Assembly: GCF_001580615.1 (NCBI RefSeq)
Contig: NZ_LHZC01000047.1
Location: 61,533-125,532, forward strand
Direction: 5' to 3'
Source of the DNA: Acetobacter malorum
GTDB taxonomy: Bacteria; Pseudomonadota; Alphaproteobacteria; Acetobacterales; Acetobacteraceae
DNA: 64,000 bases
A model generated the notes under the pieces. It was not told the origin of the DNA. It made no database searches and was given only the letters and a program-made list of their open reading frames with translations. This document shows positions 8,398-16,894 of the stretch, piece by piece; the stretch's first letter is position 1, and each line of letters opens with the position of its first letter. Position numbers and translations under genes: made by a program.

Positions 8398-9876
8398 TCA
8401 GGCTGAATCGGGGCCGAATTCCCGATCATGGTCGATGAGGGGAATGGGGTAGTCCCCGGTAAAGCAGGCATCACAATAGCGTTCACGGTAGGCACCGCGG
8501 CTTTCATGGCCCATGGCGCGGTAGAGACCTTCCAGCGAGATAAAGGCCAGACTATCCACACCAATCAGTTCCGCCATGGTGGCAAGGTCATGCTGGGCAG
8601 CCAGCAGGTGGCTGCGCTCAGGCGTGTCGATGCCATAGAAGCAGGAATGTTTGGTGGGCGGGGAGGAGATGCGCATATGCACTTCCTTGGCCCCGGCAGC
8701 ACGCACCATGTCCACAATCTTGCGGGAGGTCGTGCCACGCACAATGGAGTCGTCCACCAGAATAACCCGTTTGCCATCCAGTGCCGGGCGGTTGGTGGAG
8801 TGCTTCATCTTCACGCCCAGATTGCGGATCTGGTCTGTGGGTTCAATGAAGGTCCGGCCTACATAATGGTTGCGGATAATGCCCAGTTCGAACGGAATAC
8901 CGCTGGCTTCTGCATACCCCATGGCGGACGGTACGCCGGAGTCCGGCACCGGCACCACCACATCGGCGTCCACACCGCTTTCCTGCGCCAGTTCCTTACC
9001 GATCTGCTTACGTACGGCATAAACGGGCAGGCCTTCCAGCACGGAGTCCGGACGGGCGAAGTAGATATATTCAAACACGCAGAAATGGGGCTTGGTATCG
9101 CCAAACGGACGCAGGGAGCGGATGCCGTTATCGTCGATAATGACCAGCTCGCCCGCTTCCACATCACGCACGAACTCAGCGCCGATAATGTCGAGGCCAC
9201 AGGTTTCAGACGCCAGAACCCAGCTGCCTTCCTTGCCGTCTTCACCCGGCAGGCGGCCCAGCACCAGCGGACGCACACCCATGGGGTCACGCACGCCCAT
9301 AAGGGCATCCTGAGAGAGCACCACCAGAGAATAGGCACCCGTTACGCGCTTGAGCGCGTCAATCAGGCGATCTTCCACAGTCGCGTAGAGGGAGATGGCA
9401 ATCAGGTGGACAAACACTTCCGTGTCCATGGTGGACTGGAAGAGGCAGCCACGGCGGATGAGTTCCTGACGCAGGGAATCAGAATTGGTCAGGTTACCGT
9501 TATGAGCCACGGCCAGACCGCCAAAGGCGAACTCGGCAAACAGCGGCTGCACGTTGCGCAGCAGCGTCGCCCCCGTCGTGGCGTAACGGTTATGGCCAAT
9601 GGCGCGGTCCCCTTTCAGGGTTGCCATCACGCGGGGGTCATTAAACACATCGCCAACCAGTCCCAGTCCACGGTGGGAATGGAAGCGGCCATCGTAGGAG
9701 ACAATGCCGGCGGCTTCCTGCCCCCGGTGTTGGAGGGCGTGCAGGCCAAGGGCTGTCAGGGCGGCAGCATCTTTGGCGTTCCAGATACCAAAGACGGCGC
9801 ATTCTTCATGCGGATGGTCGTCATCATGGCAGGAGGCACCCGCAGGTGCTTCAGGAAGTGTCGGGTGGGAGAGCAT
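8398..9876 (-). CDS. purF: Amidophosphoribosyltransferase (PurF)
   Basis: The first committed enzyme of purine synthesis, making 5-phosphoribosylamine from PRPP and glutamine. The N-terminal glutaminase domain opens after a propeptide: the predicted nucleophile is Cys26 in EECAVFGIW, which must be exposed by autocleavage. The phosphoribosyltransferase domain has the PRPP loop VILVDDSIVRGTT. Cysteines in HFCVFEYIYF, SCFYGIDTP and YCDACFTGDYP match the four ligands of the iron-sulfur cluster in the Bacillus-type enzyme. I chose the ATG at 9876, preceded by GGAGG 12 bases upstream; the frame stays open 33 codons further, but those overlap cvpA and lack a good ribosome site. It follows cvpA as in many Proteobacteria. 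Confidence 0.95.
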   Translation of the reverse strand: MLSHPTLPEAPAGASCHDDDHPHEECAVFGIWNAKDAAALTALGLHALQHRGQEAAGIVSYDGRFHSHRGLGLVGDVFNDPRVMATLKGDRAIGHNRYATTGATLLRNVQPLFAEFAFGGLAVAHNGNLTNSDSLRQELIRRGCLFQSTMDTEVFVHLIAISLYATVEDRLIDALKRVTGAYSLVVLSQDALMGVRDPMGVRPLVLGRLPGEDGKEGSWVLASETCGLDIIGAEFVRDVEAGELVIIDDNGIRSLRPFGDTKPHFCVFEYIYFARPDSVLEGLPVYAVRKQIGKELAQESGVDADVVVPVPDSGVPSAMGYAEASGIPFELGIIRNHYVGRTFIEPTDQIRNLGVKMKHSTNRPALDGKRVILVDDSIVRGTTSRKIVDMVRAAGAKEVHMRISSPPTKHSCFYGIDTPERSHLLAAQHDLATMAELIGVDSLAFISLEGLYRAMGHESRGAYRERYCDACFTGDYPIPLIDHDREFGPDSA

Positions 9877-9922
9877 CGGTGCGCAGGGCCTCCGCAAGTA
9901 GCCGGCATAGGGCCGCAAGAGA

Positions 9923-10447
9923 TCACAAGGTGGCGTCATGACCCGTGGAGAGATTCGGTGCAACCCCTTTCGCACTGAAAACCGGCAGGAATGGTTGGAT
10001 ATAGGCTGCGCCGAGACGAATATAAGGGGTCAGTCTCCCATTTGCTTCAAGGCTGGCCATATCTTCGGGCATCATGAACCACTGGGCAGCCATAAAAAGC
10101 AGCACAACAAGTAACCCACCGCGTATGACCCCAAAGCCACACCCCAGCGTGCGGTCCAGACCGCCCAGCGCCGTCAGATGCACCAGCCGGACGACAAAGG
10201 CAGAGAACAGGGTTGCGGCAATCAGCAGCCCAAGGAGCAGGATGACGAACGCGGCGGCATGGGCGGCCAGAGGGTTGGACAGGTACGGGGTCGTCCACGG
10301 AATCAGCACTGGATAAAAACGGCAGGCCAGCAGAATGGCCAGAATCCAGCCGCCAAGGCCCAGCGCCTGCCGCGTAAAGCCGCGCCACAGACCATGCAGG
10401 GCAGAAAGCCCCACAATTACAAGAGAAAGAATGTCGATGGCGGCCAT
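9923..10447 (-). CDS. cvpA: CvpA family membrane protein
   Basis: A 174-residue inner-membrane protein with four hydrophobic segments. The start AAIDILSLVIVGLSALHGLWRGF and the middle segment GGLDRTLGCGFGVIRGGLL are typical of the CvpA/colicin V production family. The family is linked to envelope homeostasis in other bacteria, but its biochemical role is unsettled. It lies directly upstream of purF, an order conserved across many Proteobacteria, and is probably cotranscribed with it. Confidence 0.9.
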   Translation of the reverse strand: MAAIDILSLVIVGLSALHGLWRGFTRQALGLGGWILAILLACRFYPVLIPWTTPYLSNPLAAHAAAFVILLLGLLIAATLFSAFVVRLVHLTALGGLDRTLGCGFGVIRGGLLVVLLFMAAQWFMMPEDMASLEANGRLTPYIRLGAAYIQPFLPVFSAKGVAPNLSTGHDATL

Positions 10448-10462
10448 GGGGGCAAACGTCTC

Positions 10463-10903
10463 TCAGGGGAGCTTGCTGGTGGAAATCCGCCAGGGGCGGA
10501 CAGCTTTGCCGTTCAGTTTCTTGCGGTGCGGCGGTTGGTTCAGGCGCAGGAAGAGGTCGCCCACCTCAATCCGGCGGAGCAGTTCGGTCCACACATCTGC
10601 CGGCTCGACCCCTTCTTCCGTCCAGATGGCTTCCAGACTGCGCATGAAGGCAGCACTTTCCCGGATAATATCAGAGTGGTTTTCGGCAATAAAAGCTGCC
10701 GTGCAGGCTGTGGCATGCTGCCCCATCGTCTGACCGAGCCGCTTGATAACAGTCCGCTCCTCTGCTGAGGGGGCGGTCTGTGCGGTGTCCGTACGGGGTC
10801 CTGCCGGGGCAGACGGTTGCCCGGACGCAAGGGTGGGACGAGCTTTAGGATCGGACACGTGCGGCATTCTGTAATGATGGGCGGGACAGGGGAGGCTGGT
10901 CAA
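10463..10903 (-). CDS. Conserved hypothetical protein, small and soluble
   Basis: I do not recognise this 146-residue protein. The first 50 residues are Pro/Ala/Thr-rich and probably disordered. The rest, from about TVIKRLGQTMGQHATAC, looks like an alpha-helical globular domain with a conserved-looking FIAENHSDIIRESAAFM and a basic C-terminus (PHRKKLNGKAVRPW). The TTG start at 10903 touches the stop of the Na/Pi cotransporter gene and has AGGACGG just before it, so coupled translation is likely. An ATG at 10867 is an alternative start. Position in a tight run with cvpA and purF supports a real gene; function is unknown. Confidence 0.65.
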   Translation of the reverse strand: MTSLPCPAHHYRMPHVSDPKARPTLASGQPSAPAGPRTDTAQTAPSAEERTVIKRLGQTMGQHATACTAAFIAENHSDIIRESAAFMRSLEAIWTEEGVEPADVWTELLRRIEVGDLFLRLNQPPHRKKLNGKAVRPWRISTSKLP

Positions 10904-12648
10904 CCGTCCTGCGGGGGATTGGGGGAGGCGTGGTCTGGCAGAGCCGTCTGTGTTGCAGGCTGTTCGGCCGGTCCCTGCACAAACAGCTCATCCTCGCCCG
11001 GTGTCATGGGGTAGGTGGAGGCCGCGACAATATGTGTGTTCACGCGCCGCAGGTCGCGCAGCAGGGTGAGCTGATACGTCACTTCTTCATCCTGTAGCGA
11101 GATGTCATGGCTCTCTGTTGGGGAGGAGGCGTCAGAGGTCTGTTTACGCAGGCGCTCGAAATAGGCCGTGGTGGCCTCAATTTCCAGAGTGCGGAAAAAG
11201 TCTTTCTGGCCGTTCAGCGGGTTGGGCATGCCACGCTCGGTGCCCAGCAGAACGGTAGCGCAGACATTCAGGTTGGTGGTCAGCTGGGTTGCCATAGTCA
11301 GCACCGGAGCCAGTAGATCCTGCGAAAGGTGCAGGCGCTGGCGGGCCATTTTCTGCACCATGGGCACAAGGCTGCGCTCTACAATATCCTCAGCGTGCAG
11401 GAGCTGGGTTGTAAACGCCAGAATATCCTCAGCCCGGTCCATTTCCCGCTGGTTGGCGGTCTCCGGGTCCAGTCCGGCCAGATAGGAGCGGATGGCGTTG
11501 CCCAGATCCTCCATGGCGTTGCCCAGCGGGCGGGCGGCTCCGGCGCGGGCCGGGTCGGACGAGGTCAGGCCATCGCGCATGGCATGGAGCATGGAGGCCA
11601 GCAGGTCACACAGCCGCATGGCCTCCCGCGTGGCGCTGCCCACGGCAAGCTGAGGCGCTTTATCCAGCAGCAGCCGGTCCAGATAGAGCGGGGTGCCGGG
11701 TGTTTGCTGGGCTGTCTGCGGTGGGGTGGGGATCAGCCGCATCATCAGGCGGGCGTAGCTGTTGAGCAGCGGGATCATCAGCAGGGCCAGCAGGATGTTG
11801 AACAGCGTATGGAAATCCGCCACCTGACGCGCGGCATCCGGTTCTATCCGGGCGACGATCGCACTCAGCCAGGGCAGGCCAGGCAACAGCAGGCCAGCCC
11901 CCACCACGCGCACCAGCAGGTTGCCCATGGAAATGCGGCGGGCGGTCAGATCTGTCCGGCTACCTTCCACCACGGGGTTAATGGACGTGCCGATATTGGC
12001 CCCCAGCACCAGCGCCAGTGCCGTTTCCACCGGAATGGTGCCGCTGGTGGCAAAGGTGGTGATCAGCATGACCGTGGCCACGGAGGAGTGGCTGATCCAT
12101 GTAATCACGGCGCCCAGCAGCACGGCCGCCAGATCGTGCGAGCTCATAGCACCCAGTACGGCGGTCAGTTCCGGCCTGTGTGTGTAGGGGCCAAGCAGCA
12201 CGAGGAACTGCCGCAGGGAGATGAGGATCAGCCCCAGACCGATGAAGACGCGCCCGGAATCCCGCCATGTGCCTTGCCCGCGCCGGAACAGCATGACGCC
12301 GGTCAGCACAAAAACAGGAGCAATCGCTGCGACATCAAAAGAGAGCAGCTGAACAATCAGCGTGGTGCCGACATTGGCCCCGAGCATGACGGCCAGCGCC
12401 GGAGCCAGTTCCAGCTGTCCGCGGGCGGCCAGACCGGTAATCATCAACCCGGTTGCAGTGGAGGACTGGAGGACGGCGGTAATGCCAAGGCCGGTCAGGA
12501 AGGCCTGAAACCGGTTGCCCAGCATACGGGAGAGCAGGCTGTTCAGCCGTGCGCCACAGGCCCGCTGCACACCGGTCTGCACCATATGCACGCCCCACAG
12601 CAGCAGGGCGACGCTTCCGGCAAGATCAACAAGTGTCAGCAGTTCCAA
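10900..12648 (-). CDS. Na+/phosphate cotransporter (NptA/YjbB family) with PhoU-like tail
   Basis: A 582-residue inner-membrane transporter. Two inverted PNaS repeats are visible: QSSTATGLMITGL with GANVGTTLI in the first, SHSSVATVMLITTF with GANIGTSINP in the second. These QSS-type motifs form the sodium and phosphate sites. After about residue 330 the protein becomes soluble and helical, like the PhoU-type domain fused to bacterial YjbB proteins. It probably carries inorganic phosphate coupled to sodium, and the family can also act in export. It is 87 bases downstream of metH and overlaps the small gene after it. Confidence 0.9.
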   Translation of the reverse strand: MELLTLVDLAGSVALLLWGVHMVQTGVQRACGARLNSLLSRMLGNRFQAFLTGLGITAVLQSSTATGLMITGLAARGQLELAPALAVMLGANVGTTLIVQLLSFDVAAIAPVFVLTGVMLFRRGQGTWRDSGRVFIGLGLILISLRQFLVLLGPYTHRPELTAVLGAMSSHDLAAVLLGAVITWISHSSVATVMLITTFATSGTIPVETALALVLGANIGTSINPVVEGSRTDLTARRISMGNLLVRVVGAGLLLPGLPWLSAIVARIEPDAARQVADFHTLFNILLALLMIPLLNSYARLMMRLIPTPPQTAQQTPGTPLYLDRLLLDKAPQLAVGSATREAMRLCDLLASMLHAMRDGLTSSDPARAGAARPLGNAMEDLGNAIRSYLAGLDPETANQREMDRAEDILAFTTQLLHAEDIVERSLVPMVQKMARQRLHLSQDLLAPVLTMATQLTTNLNVCATVLLGTERGMPNPLNGQKDFFRTLEIEATTAYFERLRKQTSDASSPTESHDISLQDEEVTYQLTLLRDLRRVNTHIVAASTYPMTPGEDELFVQGPAEQPATQTALPDHASPNPPQDG

Positions 12649-12673
12649 GGTGGCAGTTCCCTTCTGGTGCAGA

Positions 12674-12707
12674 GGTCAGGACCGGGGTGCCCGGTTTACC
12701 CCTGACC
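12674..12707. other. Intergenic hairpin between metH and the Na/Pi gene
   Basis: GGTCAGG (12674-12680) pairs perfectly with CCTGACC (12701-12707), and the loop contains a second possible stem ACCGG/CCGGT. There is no T run on either side, so it is not a classical terminator. It may act in mRNA processing or as a weak attenuator between metH and the following gene. Confidence 0.4.
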
Positions 12708-12735
12708 AGAGAGGGGTGACAGACCCGGGCAGGTC

Positions 12736-15700
12736 TCAGATAGTGAAGTATTTCGCATGTTTGTTAAGGATAACAAGAGCGGAGGTGGATTGTTCCGGGT
12801 GGAGCTGATCCCCATCCGTAAGCGACACCCCAATCCGCTCCGCATCCAGTAACTTCAGGATCGGGTGCTGGTCTTCCAGCCGCGGGCAGGCCGGATAGCC
12901 GAAGGAATAGCGAGATCCACGATAGCCCTGCTGGAGCAGCGTATCCATGTCCCGCGCATCATCCGCGGCAAAACCCAGTTCTGAGCGAATGCGCTTGTGG
13001 GTGTATTCCGCCATGGCTTCCGCCATTTCGACCGAGAGGCCGTGCAGGTAGAGATAATCCTGATAGCGGTTTTCTTCAAACCAGTCGCGCGCAATGTCGG
13101 ACGCCTTCTGGCCTACCGTGACCACCTGCAAGCCGACGACATCACGCTCAGCGTCGTTGATATCGCGCACGAAGTCGGCAATGCACTCGCCATCTTCACG
13201 CGGCTGGCGGGGCAGGGTGAAGCGGGCGGCTTCGGTCGTGCCATCTTCTTCAAACAGCACGAGGTCATTCCCGTCACCGGCGGCTTTCCAGTACCCATAG
13301 GAGGCCTGAGGGGAGAGGATATTTTCCTTGGCGGACAGGTCCAGCATCCGGCGCAGAATGGGGCGCAGATCCTGCTTGGCCCATTTCAGGAACTCATCCA
13401 GCGAGCGCCCCTGTTTCCGGAAGCCCCATTGGAACTGATACAGCGCGCGCTCATTCAGGAATGGCAGAATGGCTTCCGGCGTGGCGGTCAGCACGCGCGG
13501 ACCCCAGAAAGGCGGGGTCAGCTGCGGCTCATCCGCCGTTATCCGTTCGCGCCGGGCACGGGCGGCAGCGGGGTCGATGGGCGTAAAACCGCGTGTTTCC
13601 GCCTGCTCCGGCGCACGGGCGTTACGGCGGGTGGCCTTGCCCTCGCGCTTTTTGCTGACAGCGGCCAAATAATCGTCAAAGCCTTTCTGCGCGATCTGAT
13701 CCATCAGGGTCAGGCCGTCAAACGCATCGCGCGCATAGGCCACACGCCCGGTGGGGGCGTAGGCGGCCACGCAGTCTTCTTCCACGTAATTGCGGGTCAG
13801 GGCCGCACCACCCAGCAGCACCGGCACATCCAGCCCGGCGCGGGAAATTTCTTCCAGATTTTCGCGCATGATGACGGTGGATTTCACCAGCAGGCCGGAC
13901 ATGCCAATAGCGTCGGCCTTTTCCGTGCGGGCGGCTTCAATCATGTCCGCTACCGGCACCTTGATGCCGAGATTAATCACGCGATAGCCGTTGTTGGTCA
14001 GGATGATATCGACCAGATTTTTGCCAATATCATGCACGTCCCCCTTGACGGTGGCGAGCACCATGGTGCCGCGATGCTGGCCTTCGGTGCGCTCCATGTG
14101 GGGCTCCAGATGGGCCACGGCGGCTTTCATGGTCTCAGCCGATTGCAGCACAAACGGGAGTTGCATTTTGCCGGAGCCAAACAGCTCGCCCACCACCTTC
14201 ATGCCATCCAGCAGAACGGTGTTGATGATTTCGAGCGGCGGCATTTTGGCCATCGCTTCATCAAGATCGATTTCCAGCCCCTTGCGGTCCCCGTCTACAA
14301 TGCGGTCGCGCAGGCGTTCTTCCACAGTTTCTGCGCGTTTGCGCTTAACGGCTTCAGACGCTTTACGGTCGGCAAACAGGGCCAGCAGCTTTTGCAGCGG
14401 GTCATAATCTTCCGTCCGGCGGTCAAAAATCAGGTCTTCCGCAACCTTCACTTCTTCCGGGGCAATCATGTGCAGCGGGCGGATTTTGGACACATGCACA
14501 ATGGCGGCTGTCATGCCAGCCTTTACGGCGTGGTCCAGATAGACCGAGTTCAGCACGGCACGGGCCGCCGGATTCAGGCCGAAGGAGATGTTGGACAGAC
14601 CCAGCACAATCTGAATATCCGGGAAGGCCTCACGGATCATGCGGATGCCTTCCAGCGTCCACTGGCCCAGCTTGCGGTCATCTTCCGCACCCGTGGCGAT
14701 GGTGAAGGTCAGCGGGTCAATCATCAGGTCCGACTGCGGCAGACCGTATTTCTCGCAGGCAAACTCAACCAGACGGGTGGCAATGCGCAGCTTGTCTTCC
14801 GGACGGCGGGCCATGCCGACTTCATCAATGGTCAATGCGACCACAGCCGCGCCAAACTTGCGGGCCAGACGCATGCGGTCCGTTGCCGGACCTTCGCCAT
14901 CTTCAAAGTTGATGGAGTTGATGATGGGCTTGCCACCATGCAGCTTCAGGGCTGCTTCAATCACCGGGGTTTCGGTAGAATCAATCACCAGCGGTGCGTT
15001 GACGGAGGAGGTGAAGCGCTTAATGACTTCATCCATCTCTGCCCGCTCGTTCCGGCCGACAAAGGCGGTGCAGATGTCCAGCGCGTTGGAGCCTTCCTTG
15101 GCCTGCTCACGGCCGAGGGCCACGCAGCCATCCCAGTCATGGGCTTCCTGCAGTTCGCGCCATTTTTTGGAGCCGTTGGCGTTACAGCGTTCGCCAATGG
15201 AGAAATAGGCGTTTTCCTGCCGCAGCGGCACCTGAGAATACAGGCTGGCAACAGATGGAACCCACACGGATTTTTTGGGCACAGGGGCCGGGCGGTGCTG
15301 GCCGGTGCCTTCCGCGCGGCGGCGCAGCATGGCGTCGAGCGCTGCAATATGCGGGGTGGAGGTGCCACAGCAGCCGCCCACCATGTTCAGCCCGTCTTCC
15401 ACAATAAAGCGTTCGACCCACGTGGCCATGTCTTCGGGGGAGAGGGGGTAGCGGGTCTGTCCGTCCACCAGTTCGGGCAGGCCCGCATTGGGCTGGACGG
15501 AGATTAGGCGTGGCCAGTTTTCAGACAGCCAGCGGACATGTTCCGCCATTTCCTGTGGCCCGGTAGCGCAGTTCAGACCCATCAGGTCCACATCAAGACT
15601 GTGGATGACGGTGGCTGCGGCAGCAATATCCGGGCCGACCAGCAGCGTGCCGGTGGTCTCGACCGTTACCTGCACAAAAATTGGCGTGGTTGTGCCCATT

Positions 15701-16251
15701 TCCGCACGGGCGATTTTCATACCGTTGACGGCAGCTTTGATCTGGAGCGTGTCCTGACAGGTTTCAATCAGGATGGCGTCCACGCCGCCTTCAATCAGGC
15801 CGCGTCCCTGCTCGGCAAGGGCGGCTTCCAGCGTGTCATAATCCACGTTGCCCAGAGACGGCAGTTTAGTGCCCGGTCCGACGGAGCCCACCACATAGCG
15901 GGTGCGGCCATCGGCAAAGCTTTCCGCAGCTTCCCGCGCCAGAATGGCGGAGTTGCGGTTGATCTCACGTGTCTTGTCAGCCAGATCAAATTCGCTCAGA
16001 GTGATAGGGGAGCCACCAAACGTGTTGGTTTCCACCATATCCGCCCCGGCTTCATAATAGCCACGGTGGATTTCCCGGATCAGTTCAGGGCGCGAGAGTG
16101 TCAGGATTTCCGTGCAGTTTTCCTGCCCCCAGTAATCCCGTTTCAGATCCAGATCGAGCATCTGGATACGTGAACCCATCCCTCCGTCACACAGCAGGAC
16201 CTGATTGCGCAGAGCATCGAGAAGCGGAAGACGAGAAGACATGGCACCCAT
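12736..16251 (-). CDS. metH: Cobalamin-dependent methionine synthase (MetH)
   Basis: A 1171-residue cytoplasmic enzyme that methylates homocysteine using methyl-tetrahydrofolate and cobalamin. All four modules are present. The homocysteine domain (1 to about 330) has zinc-ligand motifs LNCATGPQEM and VGGCCGTSTPH. The pterin domain (about 345-620) includes IDSTETPVIEAAL and INSINFEDGEG. The B12 domain has the cobalt-ligand motif DVHDIGKN near residue 737. The C-terminal activation domain binds S-adenosylmethionine (RGSRYSFGYPACP). It is slightly shorter than E. coli MetH (1227). An ATG three codons in (16242) is an equally good start. I found no recognisable cobalamin or SAM riboswitch in the long upstream gap. 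Confidence 0.96.
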   Translation of the reverse strand: MGAMSSRLPLLDALRNQVLLCDGGMGSRIQMLDLDLKRDYWGQENCTEILTLSRPELIREIHRGYYEAGADMVETNTFGGSPITLSEFDLADKTREINRNSAILAREAAESFADGRTRYVVGSVGPGTKLPSLGNVDYDTLEAALAEQGRGLIEGGVDAILIETCQDTLQIKAAVNGMKIARAEMGTTTPIFVQVTVETTGTLLVGPDIAAAATVIHSLDVDLMGLNCATGPQEMAEHVRWLSENWPRLISVQPNAGLPELVDGQTRYPLSPEDMATWVERFIVEDGLNMVGGCCGTSTPHIAALDAMLRRRAEGTGQHRPAPVPKKSVWVPSVASLYSQVPLRQENAYFSIGERCNANGSKKWRELQEAHDWDGCVALGREQAKEGSNALDICTAFVGRNERAEMDEVIKRFTSSVNAPLVIDSTETPVIEAALKLHGGKPIINSINFEDGEGPATDRMRLARKFGAAVVALTIDEVGMARRPEDKLRIATRLVEFACEKYGLPQSDLMIDPLTFTIATGAEDDRKLGQWTLEGIRMIREAFPDIQIVLGLSNISFGLNPAARAVLNSVYLDHAVKAGMTAAIVHVSKIRPLHMIAPEEVKVAEDLIFDRRTEDYDPLQKLLALFADRKASEAVKRKRAETVEERLRDRIVDGDRKGLEIDLDEAMAKMPPLEIINTVLLDGMKVVGELFGSGKMQLPFVLQSAETMKAAVAHLEPHMERTEGQHRGTMVLATVKGDVHDIGKNLVDIILTNNGYRVINLGIKVPVADMIEAARTEKADAIGMSGLLVKSTVIMRENLEEISRAGLDVPVLLGGAALTRNYVEEDCVAAYAPTGRVAYARDAFDGLTLMDQIAQKGFDDYLAAVSKKREGKATRRNARAPEQAETRGFTPIDPAAARARRERITADEPQLTPPFWGPRVLTATPEAILPFLNERALYQFQWGFRKQGRSLDEFLKWAKQDLRPILRRMLDLSAKENILSPQASYGYWKAAGDGNDLVLFEEDGTTEAARFTLPRQPREDGECIADFVRDINDAERDVVGLQVVTVGQKASDIARDWFEENRYQDYLYLHGLSVEMAEAMAEYTHKRIRSELGFAADDARDMDTLLQQGYRGSRYSFGYPACPRLEDQHPILKLLDAERIGVSLTDGDQLHPEQSTSALVILNKHAKYFTI

Positions 16252-16894
16252 AAATCACAAAAAACGGGAAGAAGAGCCTCGGTCGGACGCCGGTCCGGAG
16301 GGTAGAGTGTTATTCCAGAGAGCGGCATCTGTGTCTACCAGTCCTCTGCTCTGGAAAGGGCCGGAGGACCGGCGGATACGGTTGCAACTGATGTCCGTGC
16401 AGGATGCGGAGGGGCAGGCGCAGTCCGGCAGTCTGGCGGTCTTTCTTGGTGTTCAGCCCTCCACGGCGCAGCAGGCCGGATGGGGTGCCGTGCGGACATG
16501 GAGCCTGCCGACGCAGGGTGTAGGCCACGGGGGCGGCTGCGCCTGCTGTCAGGGAGGCGGGCAGCTGGGGCGCTTTCTGATCAGTCTGATACAGGAGCGG
16601 GCTCGAGGGAAATGTGTTTTTTTTCAGACGCTTTGCCTGATTTGTCTCCCGCAGGACAGGACAGGTTTGATGAAGGCGCTCCAGTCTGATCCCCTGGTTT
16701 TTTCTCTTTATGGGCTGGAGGCAGTTTCCAGCCGTTTTTCCTGTCTTTGTTGAAAAAATAACACAGGCTGGCGGGATGAAGACCGAGAAACACTTTGAGG
16801 TCATCCCCACACCCTGTCATAAGGGCTTTTGTCCGGGAGCTGGCGATCTAAGGCATTCGGACCGCGTATTAAGGTTTTGCCAAAAGGGTTGTTC
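16252..16894. other. Long gene-free divergent region between metH and the secretion operon
   Basis: This 643-base stretch separates two divergently read units and must hold both promoters. Open frames cross it on both strands, but their translations are low-complexity and lack domain-like character, so I do not call them. It contains several T-rich runs, a GTCCTC...GAGGAC hairpin near 16345-16380, and a terminator-like hairpin on the plus strand at 16713-16738, listed separately. No transposon ends or tRNA are visible. Confidence 0.6.
16713..16738 (+). terminator. Terminator-like hairpin with no gene upstream on its strand
   Basis: GGCTGGA (16713-16719) pairs with TCCAGCC (16727-16733) and is followed by GTTTTTC. 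This looks like an intrinsic terminator for a plus-strand transcript. A third copy of the arm, GGCTGG at 16766-16771, could compete for CCAGCC, giving mutually exclusive structures in a metH leader read on the other strand. Confidence 0.5.

Noticed and set aside
9877..9975. N-terminal extension of purF
   Set aside because: Overlaps cvpA, lacks a ribosome site, and the shorter form fits the propeptide of the family.
8428..9978. Plus-strand frame opposite purF (516 codons)
   Set aside because: Antisense shadow of purF; composition is that of a reverse translation.
12997..15507. Plus-strand frame of 836 codons opposite metH
   Set aside because: Low-complexity His/Gly/Phe-rich antisense of a clear metH.
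16335..16400. Cobalamin-riboswitch-like bases (GGAAAGG ... CCGGAGGACCGGC)
   Set aside because: On the strand away from metH, the B12 box has an extra base, and the other conserved aptamer segments are absent.
16205..16810. Overlapping frames on both strands in the metH upstream gap
   Set aside because: Low-complexity translations; one starts inside metH. Kept only as a gene-free region.
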